DNA from: Anisus vortex | Taxonomy: Eukaryota > Mollusca > Gastropoda > Planorbidae | DNA length: 64,000 nt | Direction of reading: 5' to 3' | Assembly: GCA_949126835.1 (NCBI GenBank) | Contig: CASBPS010000033.1 | Location: 62,001 to 126,000 of the forward strand | In this document: positions 8,484 through 19,300 of the stretch, in pieces | Layout of the letters: each line of letters begins with the position of its first letter | Position numbering within the stretch: the stretch's first letter is position 1 | The notes under the pieces: model-generated | The model's input: only the letters and a program-made list of their open reading frames with translations | What the model was told of the DNA's origin: nothing | Databases searched by the model: none | Program-made: the position numbers and the translations under genes

Positions 8484-10910
8484 ATGCCTTCATTCGTAAC
8501 AAAACGATCTGGTGAATTACAAACATACGATTACAACAAAATAATCCAATATATTTCCAATCATTTCAATTTCGATCCCAATTCATTAAACTGTGAAGAA
8601 TTTTGCAAAGATCTTCCCGAAAATGTATGTACGTCAGATATATTGTTAACTTTATCGTCATCATTAGCCAGTTTAGTTTCTGTGGAAAACACTCAGCTCG
8701 CGGCCGGTAATTTTTTGTTAATGTGGATAGCGAATCCACTAAAATCCACATTTGCTGAACGATGTGAATTTATAAACTCTCGAATAGAATTGAAAGATTA
8801 CTACATGTCAGCCGTAAAAAACAATGCCGATGATCTAAACAGAATAGTAGATTATACTCGCGATTTCACATTTTCGTACACAGCCATAAAGACCATGGTT
8901 GGGGCGAATCATTTACTTCAAGACCCAGAAACGAAGCAAGTGTTGGAAACCCCAAACGATATGTTTTTACGCGTATCATTATATTTACATTGTCGCCCGA
9001 CATTCAATTTGAAACGAATACAAGACACGTACGACATGCTAAGCATGAAAAAATATACCCACGCATCACCATGCATGATCAACGCAGGAACAAAAATCGA
9101 ACAATTTAACAGTTGTTTTATATTTGACTCGCCTCGCAATACTACGGACGTGTTCGATAGTTTTTCAAAAATTTCAAAAATTCAATCCCAGTCTGGAGGA
9201 GTCGGTATTTGTCTATCCGAACTACCTGGACAACAAATGAAGAGTGACGGTATCGTAGGGGCTATAAGGATGTTGGAGAATTTATTCGTGAACAAACAAA
9301 AAGGACAACGCATCACCGCCATATGCGCATCGATAGAAATTTGGCACGTTGATTACTTAACGGTGATAAAACGTAAACAAATCCACGGAAATGCTCAGAG
9401 CGAGCTGATGAAAGATGTGAATGTGGCGATAATGTTTCGCGACGAATTTTTCAAGCGAGTTTATGTCGAAAATGCTACATGGACTTTTTTTGATCCTACC
9501 ACAGCTCCCGGCTTATCAGATTTGATCGGAGAGGAATTCTCGCACAAATATCTGGAATACGAGTCCAAAGGATTGGGAAAAGTCACTATGTCCGTACGTG
9601 ACATTCTTTACGAACTGTGCGACCTGATGGGTCGCATCGGTCAACCTTTCGTGCTCAACAAGGATACAATTAACATTCGTTCAAATCAAAAAAATATGGG
9701 AGTCGTTCATGGTACGAATTTGTGTACTGAGATTTGCGAAGTCACGACACCTGACGAAGTGGCGGTGTGTAGTGTAGGATCCATAATCCTTCCGAGCTTT
9801 TACGATGTATCGACCGGTATTTTTAATTACGATGAACTAGACCGTGTGGTGAGGATGGCCGTCCGTAACATGACAAAATTTAACGAGCTGTGCGAATACC
9901 CGTGTGAAGAAATGGAACGTTCTGTAAAAAGTCAACGTGCTCTGGGACTCGGATGTATGGGATACGCAAATTTGATACTTGACATGAAAATTAATTATGA
10001 TTCGTCAGAGAGTCGCGATCTTACATTTAAACTGTTTGAACAAATTTACTTTTCATCCCTTTCAGAAAGTTGTAAAATGGCTATTGAGTACGGAGAACCA
10101 TATCCCGATTTTTATAATTCTCCATTAAGCAAAGGATTATTTCAATTTGACTTGGCGTATTTGTCACCAAAGCAGCAACAAACACCACATCGCGAAGTTT
10201 TAGAAGCAATGAGCCTGCCGTGGGGAATGTTACGTAATAAGATAAAAAAATACGGGGTGTACCACAGTCAGCTGACCGCTCTTCCACCCACAGCTACGAC
10301 GGCCGTTATCCATGACATGACCGAGTCTGTCGAACCCATAGCCGGTACAGTTCTGGTGAGGAAGGCTGCGTCGGGTGAATTTTTTGGATTTCTACCAAAC
10401 CTGATGCGAGACTTGAAAAAAGAAAATTTATGGACGACTAACATGATACGTAAAATTTACATGGATGGGAATGCTTCTTTACAAAATATCGAAGATATAC
10501 CTGATTCGATAAAGAATTTGTATAAAACCGTTTGGGAAATTAATCCATTGTCTCAACTAGAACTCATGGAAATTCGCCAGCTTTTTATCGATCAAAGCAT
10601 ATCAACTAATCTACATTTCACCTCTCCATCGGTGCACGAAATAATAGAAGTACTTTTGCATGGACAAAATTTGAACCTTAAGACTTTAGCTTACTACACT
10701 TCAAATAAACTTAGCAGATCATCTTTTCACACAGAGCCTGCGACAACATTATCATCACAGAACAAAAACCAGTTTAATGAAAGACAAAAAAAAAGTAATT
10801 TAAAAAGAAATTTAGAATCGTCATCTCCACCGACTGACTCCTCGTCTCCGTGTAAATTGGTTCGATTATCAGAAGAAGGAGATTCAAGTTGTAGTTCTTG
10901 TATAATTTAA
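8484..10910 (+). CDS. Ribonucleoside-diphosphate reductase large subunit
   Basis: A class I ribonucleotide reductase alpha chain of 808 residues; it reduces ribonucleotides to deoxyribonucleotides together with a small radical-bearing subunit not present in this window. An N-terminal ATP-cone-like segment (VTKRSGELQTYDYNKII) opens the protein. The active-site motif NLCTE is at residues 412-416 with C414, followed by the EVAVCSVGS segment, whose cysteine forms the radical/disulfide set. SCFIFD and the LPPTATTAVI...ESVEPI block follow family order. The C-terminus ends in CSSC (803-806), the redox-shuttle pair. I start at ATG 8484 after a long A tract; the open frame reaches back to 8370 but that part is homopolymer and AT spacer. 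A low-complexity serine/lysine linker lies before the C-terminal cysteines. Catalytic residues look intact. Confidence 0.95.
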   Translation: MPSFVTKRSGELQTYDYNKIIQYISNHFNFDPNSLNCEEFCKDLPENVCTSDILLTLSSSLASLVSVENTQLAAGNFLLMWIANPLKSTFAERCEFINSRIELKDYYMSAVKNNADDLNRIVDYTRDFTFSYTAIKTMVGANHLLQDPETKQVLETPNDMFLRVSLYLHCRPTFNLKRIQDTYDMLSMKKYTHASPCMINAGTKIEQFNSCFIFDSPRNTTDVFDSFSKISKIQSQSGGVGICLSELPGQQMKSDGIVGAIRMLENLFVNKQKGQRITAICASIEIWHVDYLTVIKRKQIHGNAQSELMKDVNVAIMFRDEFFKRVYVENATWTFFDPTTAPGLSDLIGEEFSHKYLEYESKGLGKVTMSVRDILYELCDLMGRIGQPFVLNKDTINIRSNQKNMGVVHGTNLCTEICEVTTPDEVAVCSVGSIILPSFYDVSTGIFNYDELDRVVRMAVRNMTKFNELCEYPCEEMERSVKSQRALGLGCMGYANLILDMKINYDSSESRDLTFKLFEQIYFSSLSESCKMAIEYGEPYPDFYNSPLSKGLFQFDLAYLSPKQQQTPHREVLEAMSLPWGMLRNKIKKYGVYHSQLTALPPTATTAVIHDMTESVEPIAGTVLVRKAASGEFFGFLPNLMRDLKKENLWTTNMIRKIYMDGNASLQNIEDIPDSIKNLYKTVWEINPLSQLELMEIRQLFIDQSISTNLHFTSPSVHEIIEVLLHGQNLNLKTLAYYTSNKLSRSSFHTEPATTLSSQNKNQFNERQKKSNLKRNLESSSPPTDSSSPCKLVRLSEEGDSSCSSCII

Positions 10911-11074
10911 ACATGTATAATTTTAAACATTTGTTATTTTTTTTATTTTTTTTTTATGAATAAAGAAAATATGTATTAAAAAAAAAAAACAAAAAAATGC
11001 AAATATTTATTTTGTAACTAAATATTTAAAATGAAAAAAAAAATCAAATATAAAAATTAATACTGTATAATACA

Positions 11075-14000
11075 ATGTCATCAAAAAATAATGTATCGAT
11101 GGAATTCTTATTTACGGTCGGAAACCATCCGAAGAAAAAGTCATCTAAAGATAGTAAAGATGAAAATGAAGTTGTTGATATTTATTATAAAAGAGGATAT
11201 CACGCAGGCCTACTAGAACAAGACATATATAAAGAACCGTGGTGGTTTCTTAAAAATAAACCTTTTACTTTCACTAATCAATTATCGGGAGTAAAAGGTT
11301 TAAAGGGTATATTATGCATGGGACCTAATTTAAATTATTTATTGTCCAAAAACGATTTTAATTTATCAAATCAATATATTTTTTTATACAGACTACCCTT
11401 ACATAATCACATCCTCGTACAAAATAAGATGACGAAAAATTTTAACTTGCTTGAACTTCGCCTTGATTATAAATATGTACCTCATGAGATTGACAGTGAA
11501 AAAGTGTCAGTTGCGCGAAGAAATGCATTTTTTTTCACTTTTAAAATGATCGAAATCGACATAACACAAAAAGAAGAAGAATCGCCCGCAATACAAATGG
11601 AACAGTCAACATCTAATGAACACAAAAAGAAGCCTAAAGTTAATAAAATTAAAAAAGCGAAATTGTTGGTGAGAGACATAGGCTACCCACCCATTCCAAT
11701 TTCGTGTTATGATATAAAAAAATTTCCACTTTCGATGCGACTCTACGTATTCATGCGAGTGGTTCAACAAGTTGGCTGGATGAAATCTGTTTATCAAGAA
11801 TCGATGCAATTCAAATCATTTATGTTGGGATTAAATCCAGATGAAATTTATCTTCACGTGGATGCTGACGATAAATTACATATCCGATTCCTTAAAGCAG
11901 ACAAATTTTTTCAATATAAGAATGCTGATGAAATGCAATCAGGTTATCTTTTACACTTACATCATATACAAACAAATGACGACCCTAATACATTCCCAGC
12001 AATCAGTCTAGAAAAAGCAATTGGAAACTACGATCATTTCGAAATAAGAATAATTGGTATTTTACTTTATGTATTAATGAGTGATAACCTCAATGCGCCT
12101 TTTAACGTCGGTGACGATATATTGGATTTTAATCTCGTAAAACAAAAATGCCAGCAGTTGATTTATACAATGGGTTTAAAAATAGAGAATAATTCCATCT
12201 TACACATATTCTTTCACATGCTCAAAATGAGCCTAATTGGATTTATGACATTTGATGGTATAATAGGCACAATCAATGTTATATTAATAAAGCAAGAATT
12301 TAAAGTTGTTGAAAAAAGTCTCATCGGAATGTTATGTGAAGAAGGTCATAAATATAACATGTGTGAAAAAATGTTTAACGATAACGATATGAAATTTCTT
12401 TTAGGGTACTGTCATGAATTACAGTTACATATCGGAGACTCTGGAAAGGTTTTGGACATGTATGACGACATGACTCAATTTACTTATTTTGCACTTAATG
12501 AAAAATATATACCAAACTCTGGTGTTCCAACCGATTATGAAATACCAAAACCAATTCGAGACAAAACTTATTATATTAAAAAAATAACGTTTCCAGAAAC
12601 TGAAGAAGATGTTGATGAAAACGAAATAGATTTAATAAAAAGTATTATTGCTGATATAGCTACTACTAGTACCGCAAATACACCTATCAATACTATCATT
12701 AAAACAGAAAGAAAAACTTCTACTTCGTCGTCGTCATCGTCGTCTTCGACATCTGAAAACGAACAAAGCACAGAAGATGATGATGACGACGAAGACGACG
12801 ACGTAATTGTAGTTACAATGTCTGGAATGGCCAGACCCATAAAACAAGAGAAAAAAGATCCTGAGGAAACAATAAGTGAATCTCAAACAATAAAAGCTAA
12901 TAAAACTAAAGAACGCGAACCAGAACTAATAGATAGGATACAAAAAAATACATCTGAAGTACCGATAAAAATAGAAAAAAATTACACCGTAAATTTTTTA
13001 GACTTGGTCGGACCTATCGAAATATCTGATGATGAATCAATCGAACCACAAAAATTTATATCGATAAATAGTACAGATAAAGAAGACAAAATAGACGAAA
13101 GAAGACCTACGAGTCAAATTCAATCAGATTCGAGCCAGCAGACACACAATAACAATACAACAAATGAATTTGCTGCATATTTCAGATCCGTATACAATAA
13201 AAAATCAACTCCATCAACTTCAGAAACTCCATCAACTTCAGAGATACCTATTACATTTAGTAAAGACAAAAGTGAACTTTCAGTACAAACAATAAAAAAA
13301 GAAAAAGATGATGGATTAGGATATTATTACGATCCATCAAATCAAACAGTAAAATTTGATGATGGTGATGAAGATGATTTAATATTATACGACATTAAAT
13401 CAGAACCCAGTGATACATCAAAACCCAGTGGCACATCAGATCCCAGTGGCACATCAGAACCCATTCAAGAACAGATTAAAAAAATTAAAACAGAAATAGT
13501 ATTTGACCCATCAAATAACACAAATGAATATGATGAAGATGAGCTATCTCTGATAGAGGATGTAGGTTCACTAGAAAATCAACTAAAACAAAATCTAGAA
13601 ATTCAACAAGCTCTAGAGCGTAAACAAGCTAAAAAACGTCAAAAACTTCTACAAATTAAACAAACTAAACTAGACAAACAACTTAAAAAAGATCAACAGG
13701 TTAATGAAGCTACTCAAGTTGAACAACTTCAAAAAGTTAAAAAAGTTAAACAAGCTAAACAAGATAAAAAACCTACAAAAAGTAAAAAAGTGAAACAAGC
13801 TGAACAACTTCAACAAGATGAACAAGTTAAACAACAAAAACTTAAACAAATTAAACAAGCTAAACAAGATAAAAAACCTAAAAAGAGTAAAAAAGTTAAA
13901 CAAGATGAACAAGCTAATCAATTGCAACAAGCGGAACGAGTTGAACAAGTTCAACAACAAGAAAAACGCAAACTTTCAGACAAAAAAGACTCTGCTCAAA

Positions 14001-14536
14001 TTAAGAAAAAATCGCGCTCTACTAAGAGCGCGAAAAATGCAAAAGGCGAGAAAGAGTCTATCCAATTGGAACCGGGATTGTACATTCTGTTTCAATTAAA
14101 AGGGGAAGATCAATATTGGGCGGCAATGCTACCGTCATCAGACATGAATAGTCCTAAAGAATCATTTCCGCTCAATAATAATTTAGCTATTCGTTTAAAA
14201 GATTCTACCAATAGTTTCCATCTAAAAACAACTGTTTATATAATTAAAGAAGGAACATATTCGGGTGGCTCGGTTATATCACAAGGTAGTAAAGTTAGTG
14301 TTGAGGATGACATTAAATTAACCACTTTGTCTGGAGTTCTCAACAACTGCGTGAGTTGTTTTAAACTAATGTATTCAATAAAAATTCCGGCATCTTTTAC
14401 ACCAGATGGCGATATATCATTTCTTATTAATGGAATTGCATCTCAAAAAGATGTAAATATTGTCACCGTATTCGCTATTAATCCTCTAATAAAAAAAACT
14501 AAACTGGTGTTTGGTAAACCCATTAATGTTGATTAA
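11075..14536 (+). CDS. Large multi-region protein with divergent kinase-like N-half and K/Q repeats
   Basis: 1153 residues, not recognised as a whole. Residues 1-500 look globular. Within it, a sequence near 200-360 has the general order of a protein-kinase C-lobe: FPLSMRLYVFMRVVQQVGW, then NPDEIYLHVDADDKLHIRF, then IRIIGILLYVLMSD, like catalytic loop, DFG strand and helix F. The HRD and DFG catalytic residues are absent, so a pseudokinase is only a hypothesis. Residues about 530-860 are disordered: poly-Ser, an acidic D/E run (12775-12805), and repeated PSGTSD/E units (13408-13465). Residues 850-980 are a long K/Q-rich coiled-coil-like repeat region with two similar KQAKQDKKP-KSKKVKQ units. 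The last 150 residues form a separate beta-rich domain beginning near LEPGLYILFQLKG. A tegument or nucleic-acid-binding scaffold role is possible. Confidence 0.8.
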   Translation: MSSKNNVSMEFLFTVGNHPKKKSSKDSKDENEVVDIYYKRGYHAGLLEQDIYKEPWWFLKNKPFTFTNQLSGVKGLKGILCMGPNLNYLLSKNDFNLSNQYIFLYRLPLHNHILVQNKMTKNFNLLELRLDYKYVPHEIDSEKVSVARRNAFFFTFKMIEIDITQKEEESPAIQMEQSTSNEHKKKPKVNKIKKAKLLVRDIGYPPIPISCYDIKKFPLSMRLYVFMRVVQQVGWMKSVYQESMQFKSFMLGLNPDEIYLHVDADDKLHIRFLKADKFFQYKNADEMQSGYLLHLHHIQTNDDPNTFPAISLEKAIGNYDHFEIRIIGILLYVLMSDNLNAPFNVGDDILDFNLVKQKCQQLIYTMGLKIENNSILHIFFHMLKMSLIGFMTFDGIIGTINVILIKQEFKVVEKSLIGMLCEEGHKYNMCEKMFNDNDMKFLLGYCHELQLHIGDSGKVLDMYDDMTQFTYFALNEKYIPNSGVPTDYEIPKPIRDKTYYIKKITFPETEEDVDENEIDLIKSIIADIATTSTANTPINTIIKTERKTSTSSSSSSSSTSENEQSTEDDDDDEDDDVIVVTMSGMARPIKQEKKDPEETISESQTIKANKTKEREPELIDRIQKNTSEVPIKIEKNYTVNFLDLVGPIEISDDESIEPQKFISINSTDKEDKIDERRPTSQIQSDSSQQTHNNNTTNEFAAYFRSVYNKKSTPSTSETPSTSEIPITFSKDKSELSVQTIKKEKDDGLGYYYDPSNQTVKFDDGDEDDLILYDIKSEPSDTSKPSGTSDPSGTSEPIQEQIKKIKTEIVFDPSNNTNEYDEDELSLIEDVGSLENQLKQNLEIQQALERKQAKKRQKLLQIKQTKLDKQLKKDQQVNEATQVEQLQKVKKVKQAKQDKKPTKSKKVKQAEQLQQDEQVKQQKLKQIKQAKQDKKPKKSKKVKQDEQANQLQQAERVEQVQQQEKRKLSDKKDSAQIKKKSRSTKSAKNAKGEKESIQLEPGLYILFQLKGEDQYWAAMLPSSDMNSPKESFPLNNNLAIRLKDSTNSFHLKTTVYIIKEGTYSGGSVISQGSKVSVEDDIKLTTLSGVLNNCVSCFKLMYSIKIPASFTPDGDISFLINGIASQKDVNIVTVFAINPLIKKTKLVFGKPINVD

Positions 14537-14722
14537 TATAATATTATCTATAAATATATTAATTAATAATAATTAATTAATAAAGGTAACAAGAACACAA
14601 AAAATATGTTTAAACTTTTTTTTTTTTTTTTTTGAAATAAAAAAATTGGAAACATTTTTTTTTGTTTGTTTTTTTTTTTTTGTTTTAATTTTTAATTATC
14701 ATTACGATGATATTGTTACGTG

Positions 14723-14818
14723 TTACAAAGTAAAAAGTATGATTGATAACGTAAATATAATCAGTCCGACGACACCAACTGCCAATTGGCTCAAATAGTA
14801 CAACTTTGAATTGTTCAT
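14723..14818 (-). CDS. 31-aa hydrophobic ORF, possible detached membrane anchor
   Basis: A short minus-strand frame starts at ATG 14818 (MNNSKLYYLSQLAVGVV) and ends at TAA complementary to 14723-14725. Residues 11-31 form one strong transmembrane segment, ending almost at the stop with a very short tail. It follows the 178-residue ORF at 14836-15372 after an 18-base homopolymer. It could be a stand-alone micro-protein, but it has the look and placement of the C-terminal anchor of a type I membrane protein whose other parts are the two ORFs immediately upstream. See the finding on the 14.7-15.7 kb region. Confidence 0.4.
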   Translation of the reverse strand: MNNSKLYYLSQLAVGVVGLIIFTLSIILFTL

Positions 14819-14835
14819 TTTTTTTTTTTTTTTTT

Positions 14836-15372
14836 TTACAATTTCGTCACAACAATTGTAGAAGAGTTGTCTATATTTTGATCGTTTGTGATTTCAATGT
14901 TGGTTGACAGAATAAGTTTAGTTTTCACAAAACATCCGCAACAATATTTCCTAAATCCTTTAAGCTTCAGATGTATTATAACTTTCTTTTGACGATCAAC
15001 CGGAGCGATTAATAAACAGTTATGACATATGGTGAATGAGGTTTTTGTATCACTTAATATCAAGAGATCATCATAAAACACTTCAAACGACAGTTCCAAT
15101 TTAAAATATTTCCGAATAAAATAATTGGGATTTAATGCGATGATGATTTTGTTTGGAACATTTTCAAGCTCGTTCTTAAAACTGGGTAATATGATTAAAT
15201 AATTCCCATTCGTGTGCCGCATCGAATGTTGTATTGGTTTAACATTTTTAAAATTAAATTTAGTATTACAAAACACTACATTCGAATCCGCAGTAATCGC
15301 AAATTTAAAGAAATTTTCTAATCCTCTGTCATTTCGTCTTTCATTTGAAAAATCGGAACGTATGTTAAACAT
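14836..15372 (-). CDS. Beta-rich cysteine-containing ORF, 178 aa, likely ectodomain part
   Basis: The frame opens at ATG 15372 and overlaps the end of the ORF at 15318-15707 by 55 bases in another frame. The product has no signal peptide or membrane span of its own. It is rich in beta-type alternation and holds a C-x2-C (TICHNC) followed by a later CCGC cluster. The upstream ORF shows a comparable layout (VLCEKC, then strands, then a further cysteine), suggesting two similar small domains in tandem. The overlap, the signal peptide upstream and a membrane segment downstream together suggest one split gene. Two separate overlapping genes cannot be excluded. Function unknown. Confidence 0.55.
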   Translation of the reverse strand: MFNIRSDFSNERRNDRGLENFFKFAITADSNVVFCNTKFNFKNVKPIQHSMRHTNGNYLIILPSFKNELENVPNKIIIALNPNYFIRKYFKLELSFEVFYDDLLILSDTKTSFTICHNCLLIAPVDRQKKVIIHLKLKGFRKYCCGCFVKTKLILSTNIEITNDQNIDNSSTIVVTKL

Positions 15373-15707
15373 CTTCCTTTGTAATTATCTGTGAGAACGT
15401 TAACTTTCACGATACAGTTAGGATCGTCAGAAAAGAATCTAAAGAATAATTCTTCACCAGTCTTAACAATACATTTTTCACATAAAACACAAGTGTAAAA
15501 ATTTTGAGGTATGGTAGAACAAGATTTAGGTTCAGGATGCTCGATGTAAAATAATCCACTGTTTTTATAGTTAACGGTAACGGGGTCTGGAAAACCAACA
15601 ACAAAAATTGAATGTCTGTGATCAGAAATTAGTTCTTGACACTTAGCAATCGGTATTAGATTCAGAATACCGACCGTTAAAAACAATATTGGGTTAAAAG
15701 ACAACAT
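15318..15707 (-). CDS. Signal-peptide-bearing secreted or membrane protein fragment, 129 aa
   Basis: Starts at ATG 15707, preceded on its strand by an A-rich tract. Residues 1-22 are a good signal peptide (hydrophobic ILFLTVGILNLIPI, then AKC). The mature part has cysteines in YTCVLCEKC and near DDPNC, and a beta-rich character expected for an extracellular domain. It has no membrane span. It ends shortly after the start of the next minus-strand ORF (14836-15372), which begins one base out of phase. The pair with the 31-residue membrane ORF has the composition of a type I envelope glycoprotein broken into pieces. No family is recognised. Confidence 0.6.
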   Translation of the reverse strand: MLSFNPILFLTVGILNLIPIAKCQELISDHRHSIFVVGFPDPVTVNYKNSGLFYIEHPEPKSCSTIPQNFYTCVLCEKCIVKTGEELFFRFFSDDPNCIVKVNVLTDNYKGRCLTYVPIFQMKDEMTED

Positions 15708-15849
15708 GTTGTTTTTTTTTTTTACCGATATTAGTATTTGTATTTTGTTTTTTTTTTTGTTGAAACGATAATCTATAATATAAACGGAATTATTCTTATT
15801 AAAATATTGATCTCCAATAATAATTGTTTTTTTTTTTTAGTTGTTGACA

Positions 15850-16218
15850 ATGACTGAAACTAAAGAAATCCAACCTGATTACATACGAGAAAAACAAATA
15901 GAATTTTTAGCTTCGGCTTGTAAGTTGATGGTTTCTCCAGATGATATTGAATTAAAAAGAATTGTTTACAAGAACGCATATTATATACCAACGAATGTAA
16001 AATGTCCAAATTGCAAACAGGAATTTGATTATGAAGGCCAATTGATGAATCATTTGGAAGAAGATTTAGAAAGTGATTCAGAAGATACGGAAAAAGAACT
16101 TAAATTATGTCGTTATAGAGGGACATATGTGAGTAATGAAGCATTTAAATCAATCCAGAAAAATGTCCCTGACGTTTACAACAAAATCTACCTGACATCT
16201 AAATTTTCAAAATTTTAA
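15850..16218 (+). CDS. Small acidic protein with CxxC motif, 122 aa
   Basis: Start at ATG 15850 (MTETKEIQPDYIREKQ); the frame extends upstream only to a TTG directly after an AT-rich tract ending in TAG. Residues 52-69 contain CPNCKQEFDYEGQLMNH, a half zinc-finger-like C-x2-C...H arrangement, with another cysteine about 22 residues later, so one zinc site is possible. An acidic stretch (EEDLESDSEDTEKE) follows. It lies between the split membrane gene and the DNA polymerase gene, the latter on the opposite strand with converging 3' ends. Function unknown. Confidence 0.65.
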   Translation: MTETKEIQPDYIREKQIEFLASACKLMVSPDDIELKRIVYKNAYYIPTNVKCPNCKQEFDYEGQLMNHLEEDLESDSEDTEKELKLCRYRGTYVSNEAFKSIQKNVPDVYNKIYLTSKFSKF

Positions 16219-16329
16219 AACTGAATAACAATAAATAAAAATATTAAAAAATTAAACAGTTTTTTTTTGTTTTTGGTAACAAATTTTATGTTTTTTTCTT
16301 TTTTTTTTTTTTTGTTTTTTGTTTTTGTT

Positions 16330-19300
16330 TTATTCATTTATAAAAAATGTCATTCCAGCTTTACATACTATTTTAGTATCAGTATCAAAACAATTTTCAT
16401 ACAACATAGTATTATCACATTTGTCGTCTGTAAGTTCGTCCACTTTAACACGTTTCATGACAGGTTGAAAAAAATTGGTGATCGTGGTTTGGTCTTTAGC
16501 CACCTTGATATCCTTTCCATGTAAATGTCTCTTAAAATTATTTTGTCCACAGTTGACCATTTTTAAAATGGCACCAAAAGATTTTGAAACAAATCTGGGT
16601 TTCGCTTTAGAAGGGTTAAAAGGACTGTAATTTACATTCAAGTCTTTACTTTTATTTTCCAAATCTTTAGTAATGGTGCAATTGGCTTCTTCCACAGACC
16701 AGTTGACATCCACCCGACCATATATGAGAGCCTGATACTTTTCACAGATGACAGGAGAAACATCACACTCCACTAGAATGTTAATTATTTCAGCCAAACC
16801 ATCAAACATGCATTTGTTAAAATATGGCCGATACTGCGGCTTGGTAAAACATTGCGATTCAGTCATGTAAGACCAATGAGTATCACCTTCAAGTGGTTCA
16901 CAAGGTATCAAGTTGAGCTTGAGAGTCGTAAACCCTAAATTTTCCGAGCCTTCGTCTGATAAACGTTTCATCAAAGTTTTATACTTGGGGGATACAGTTT
17001 TCAATAAGTTAATAGTTGTCAGTTTCGAAACCAACCTGGGGTCAATATTCCCCAAACGAAGAGGTTCGACAAATTCGTTGATAATGTGTTGATATACATC
17101 CACCAATCGTTCACCAAGGGTCCACTTTGATAGTTGACCGACGATGAGTTTACCGATAATCGATTTAGACATAAAAGTACCTGTCTTAGCCACGTAACTC
17201 AAACCCTTGACGAGTGGAGCCCCAGTGATGAAATTGTAAGCCGCGTATTTTTTTTGTGTGGGAAAAATCGCATCCCCTAATGTTTTCTCAGCTTCCAGAA
17301 CCATGAGGTCACTTGAAAAAAGTTTACAAAGGACTGTATTGAGATTGTGAAACACTTGTGAAATAGCTCTCATAACTTCGACTCTGTCTGCATTATTTCC
17401 CGCATCTTGTTTAATTTTGGTTGGGATGACAATTTTATTGTAAACATCTTCTTCGAACCGTTCTATGGGATGGGGATGTCTGATAATTCGATACATTTTT
17501 TCACACGAAAGATTTAAAAAAGAACGCAATTCATAGCCACGAACCCCCCAAAGAAGTGAATCCGTATCCCCGTACATCAGTTCCAGGTTGGTTGTTTTCC
17601 CTCCATCATCACTGTACCACAAACTGAGTTTTTTAGTGATATCCTTGATCGATCGTCGACCGTACGCCGTGACTGTGGATGGAAATTCCTGAGACATTAT
17701 TTCTCCAGCCGTGCCATAAGTCGCGTTGATAGTGACTTTCTTCGCTTCAGCCCGTCCGTGACACGCGGCTCTTTCGGCATCGGACAACTTGGGATCGGCC
17801 GCGCGAGATTTATCAATCAGTCTAGATCGGATGATAGAAGCATACCTCCTGTTATGTATTGAAACTCTATACTCTTTTTTAATAAAGAAGCGATAATTCC
17901 TGCGAACGTATTCTTCTAAACCCATGTCAATGTACGTACGCCAATCCACTTCATCGTCAACACGACGAGTGTGTGCGGCAAAAATAAATTTATATTGTTG
18001 TTCGCGAGTCATGGAAGACACACAATCGTACGAAAGTTGCGTTTCGTTACCTAAATTGACTGACAGAAAACCGTTAGGATATTGAGAAGAAAAGTCGGCG
18101 CAATTGACTACCCGATCGATGAGAAATCCTTTCTTTGGAGGTGTTATGTGAGCACCGTCGAAAGTGAGCATTTCTACAAAAAAAGAAAAGCGACATTTTT
18201 TTAACAGTTTTTCGATCACCACCCCGATGGACTTTGATGAACACATTGATAAACTGTGCGGTCGGTGCTCTGAGTCTAAAGATTTAATCCTCGCGATCAA
18301 TCTGTTCGCCGTCATCTTTTTGGTCAAAAAGACTTGAACCGAATCCACGTTAAGATCCATGTTGTAGTACTCTTTATACAGATCAAACATTAGTGAATAT
18401 GATTCAAAAGGAGAAATCGAGTGTCTCCTGAAAATAGCAAGATAGTGTAAAAAATGTCGAAGTTTATGTTTGGCTCGAGGATGCGTGATGGAAAACTCAC
18501 ACAAATCGCGGTGAAATTCACGGTCTACACTTGAATACACGGAACGTATATTTGTGGAGAGAACCAAAAAAACTGCAAGAGCATCCGCTGTGGACAGTCG
18601 ACGAGATGAACCAGATCTAGTTTTTTTTTTCAAAAGTAATAAAATGATTTGTTCCAAATCATACGCTGTCGGTGCTCGAGACAAAAAAGGTTCTGACTCA
18701 TTCTTATTGAAACAAAACAGCTCGCCGTCACGATGCAAAAAATGTTCACGAACAATTTTCATCACAGGGCGCAGTTTAACGTGCCCATTGCCACTCTCAA
18801 CGATCAATTGACGAGTTTCAGTAAAAAAGCAATCGGAATAAGTGAAAGGAGTATTATTATTATCTGACACATCATCATCAAAAAAAATGCACGAAGCTAA
18901 TTCTTTGACGATTTCCTTCGCCTTGGCTGATTTTGGCTTCATGCATGCGAGAGGAACGAAGCCCGTTGTACGATAATCATAAGCGAGCATCGTGCGAGCG
19001 GGGATCGTCTGTTTCCGAGAAGCCGCAATATTCCACGGAGTGTATCGAACGTCTTCCAAAAAAAAAAACAAGCTTATGTTGTTGAACATGTCCTTAGAAA
19101 ATAAAAAACTGGTCAGGATGGTGTCGAGTAACGCGTACTTTACAAAATCCATGATGCGAGAAGAATAATACGCCGCGGGTAAATCTTTATAACTCAAGTC
19201 AAATTTGTCAACGCCCAATTTTTTCTTCACCGACGATGACAATGAAGTCTTGTAGCAATACATGAGATCCGCGTTTACCACACCGTCTATGAAATCATGA

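Noticed and set aside
13670..13960. Minus-strand leucine/phenylalanine-rich frame
   Set aside because: Antisense of the K/Q repeat region in the 1153-residue gene.
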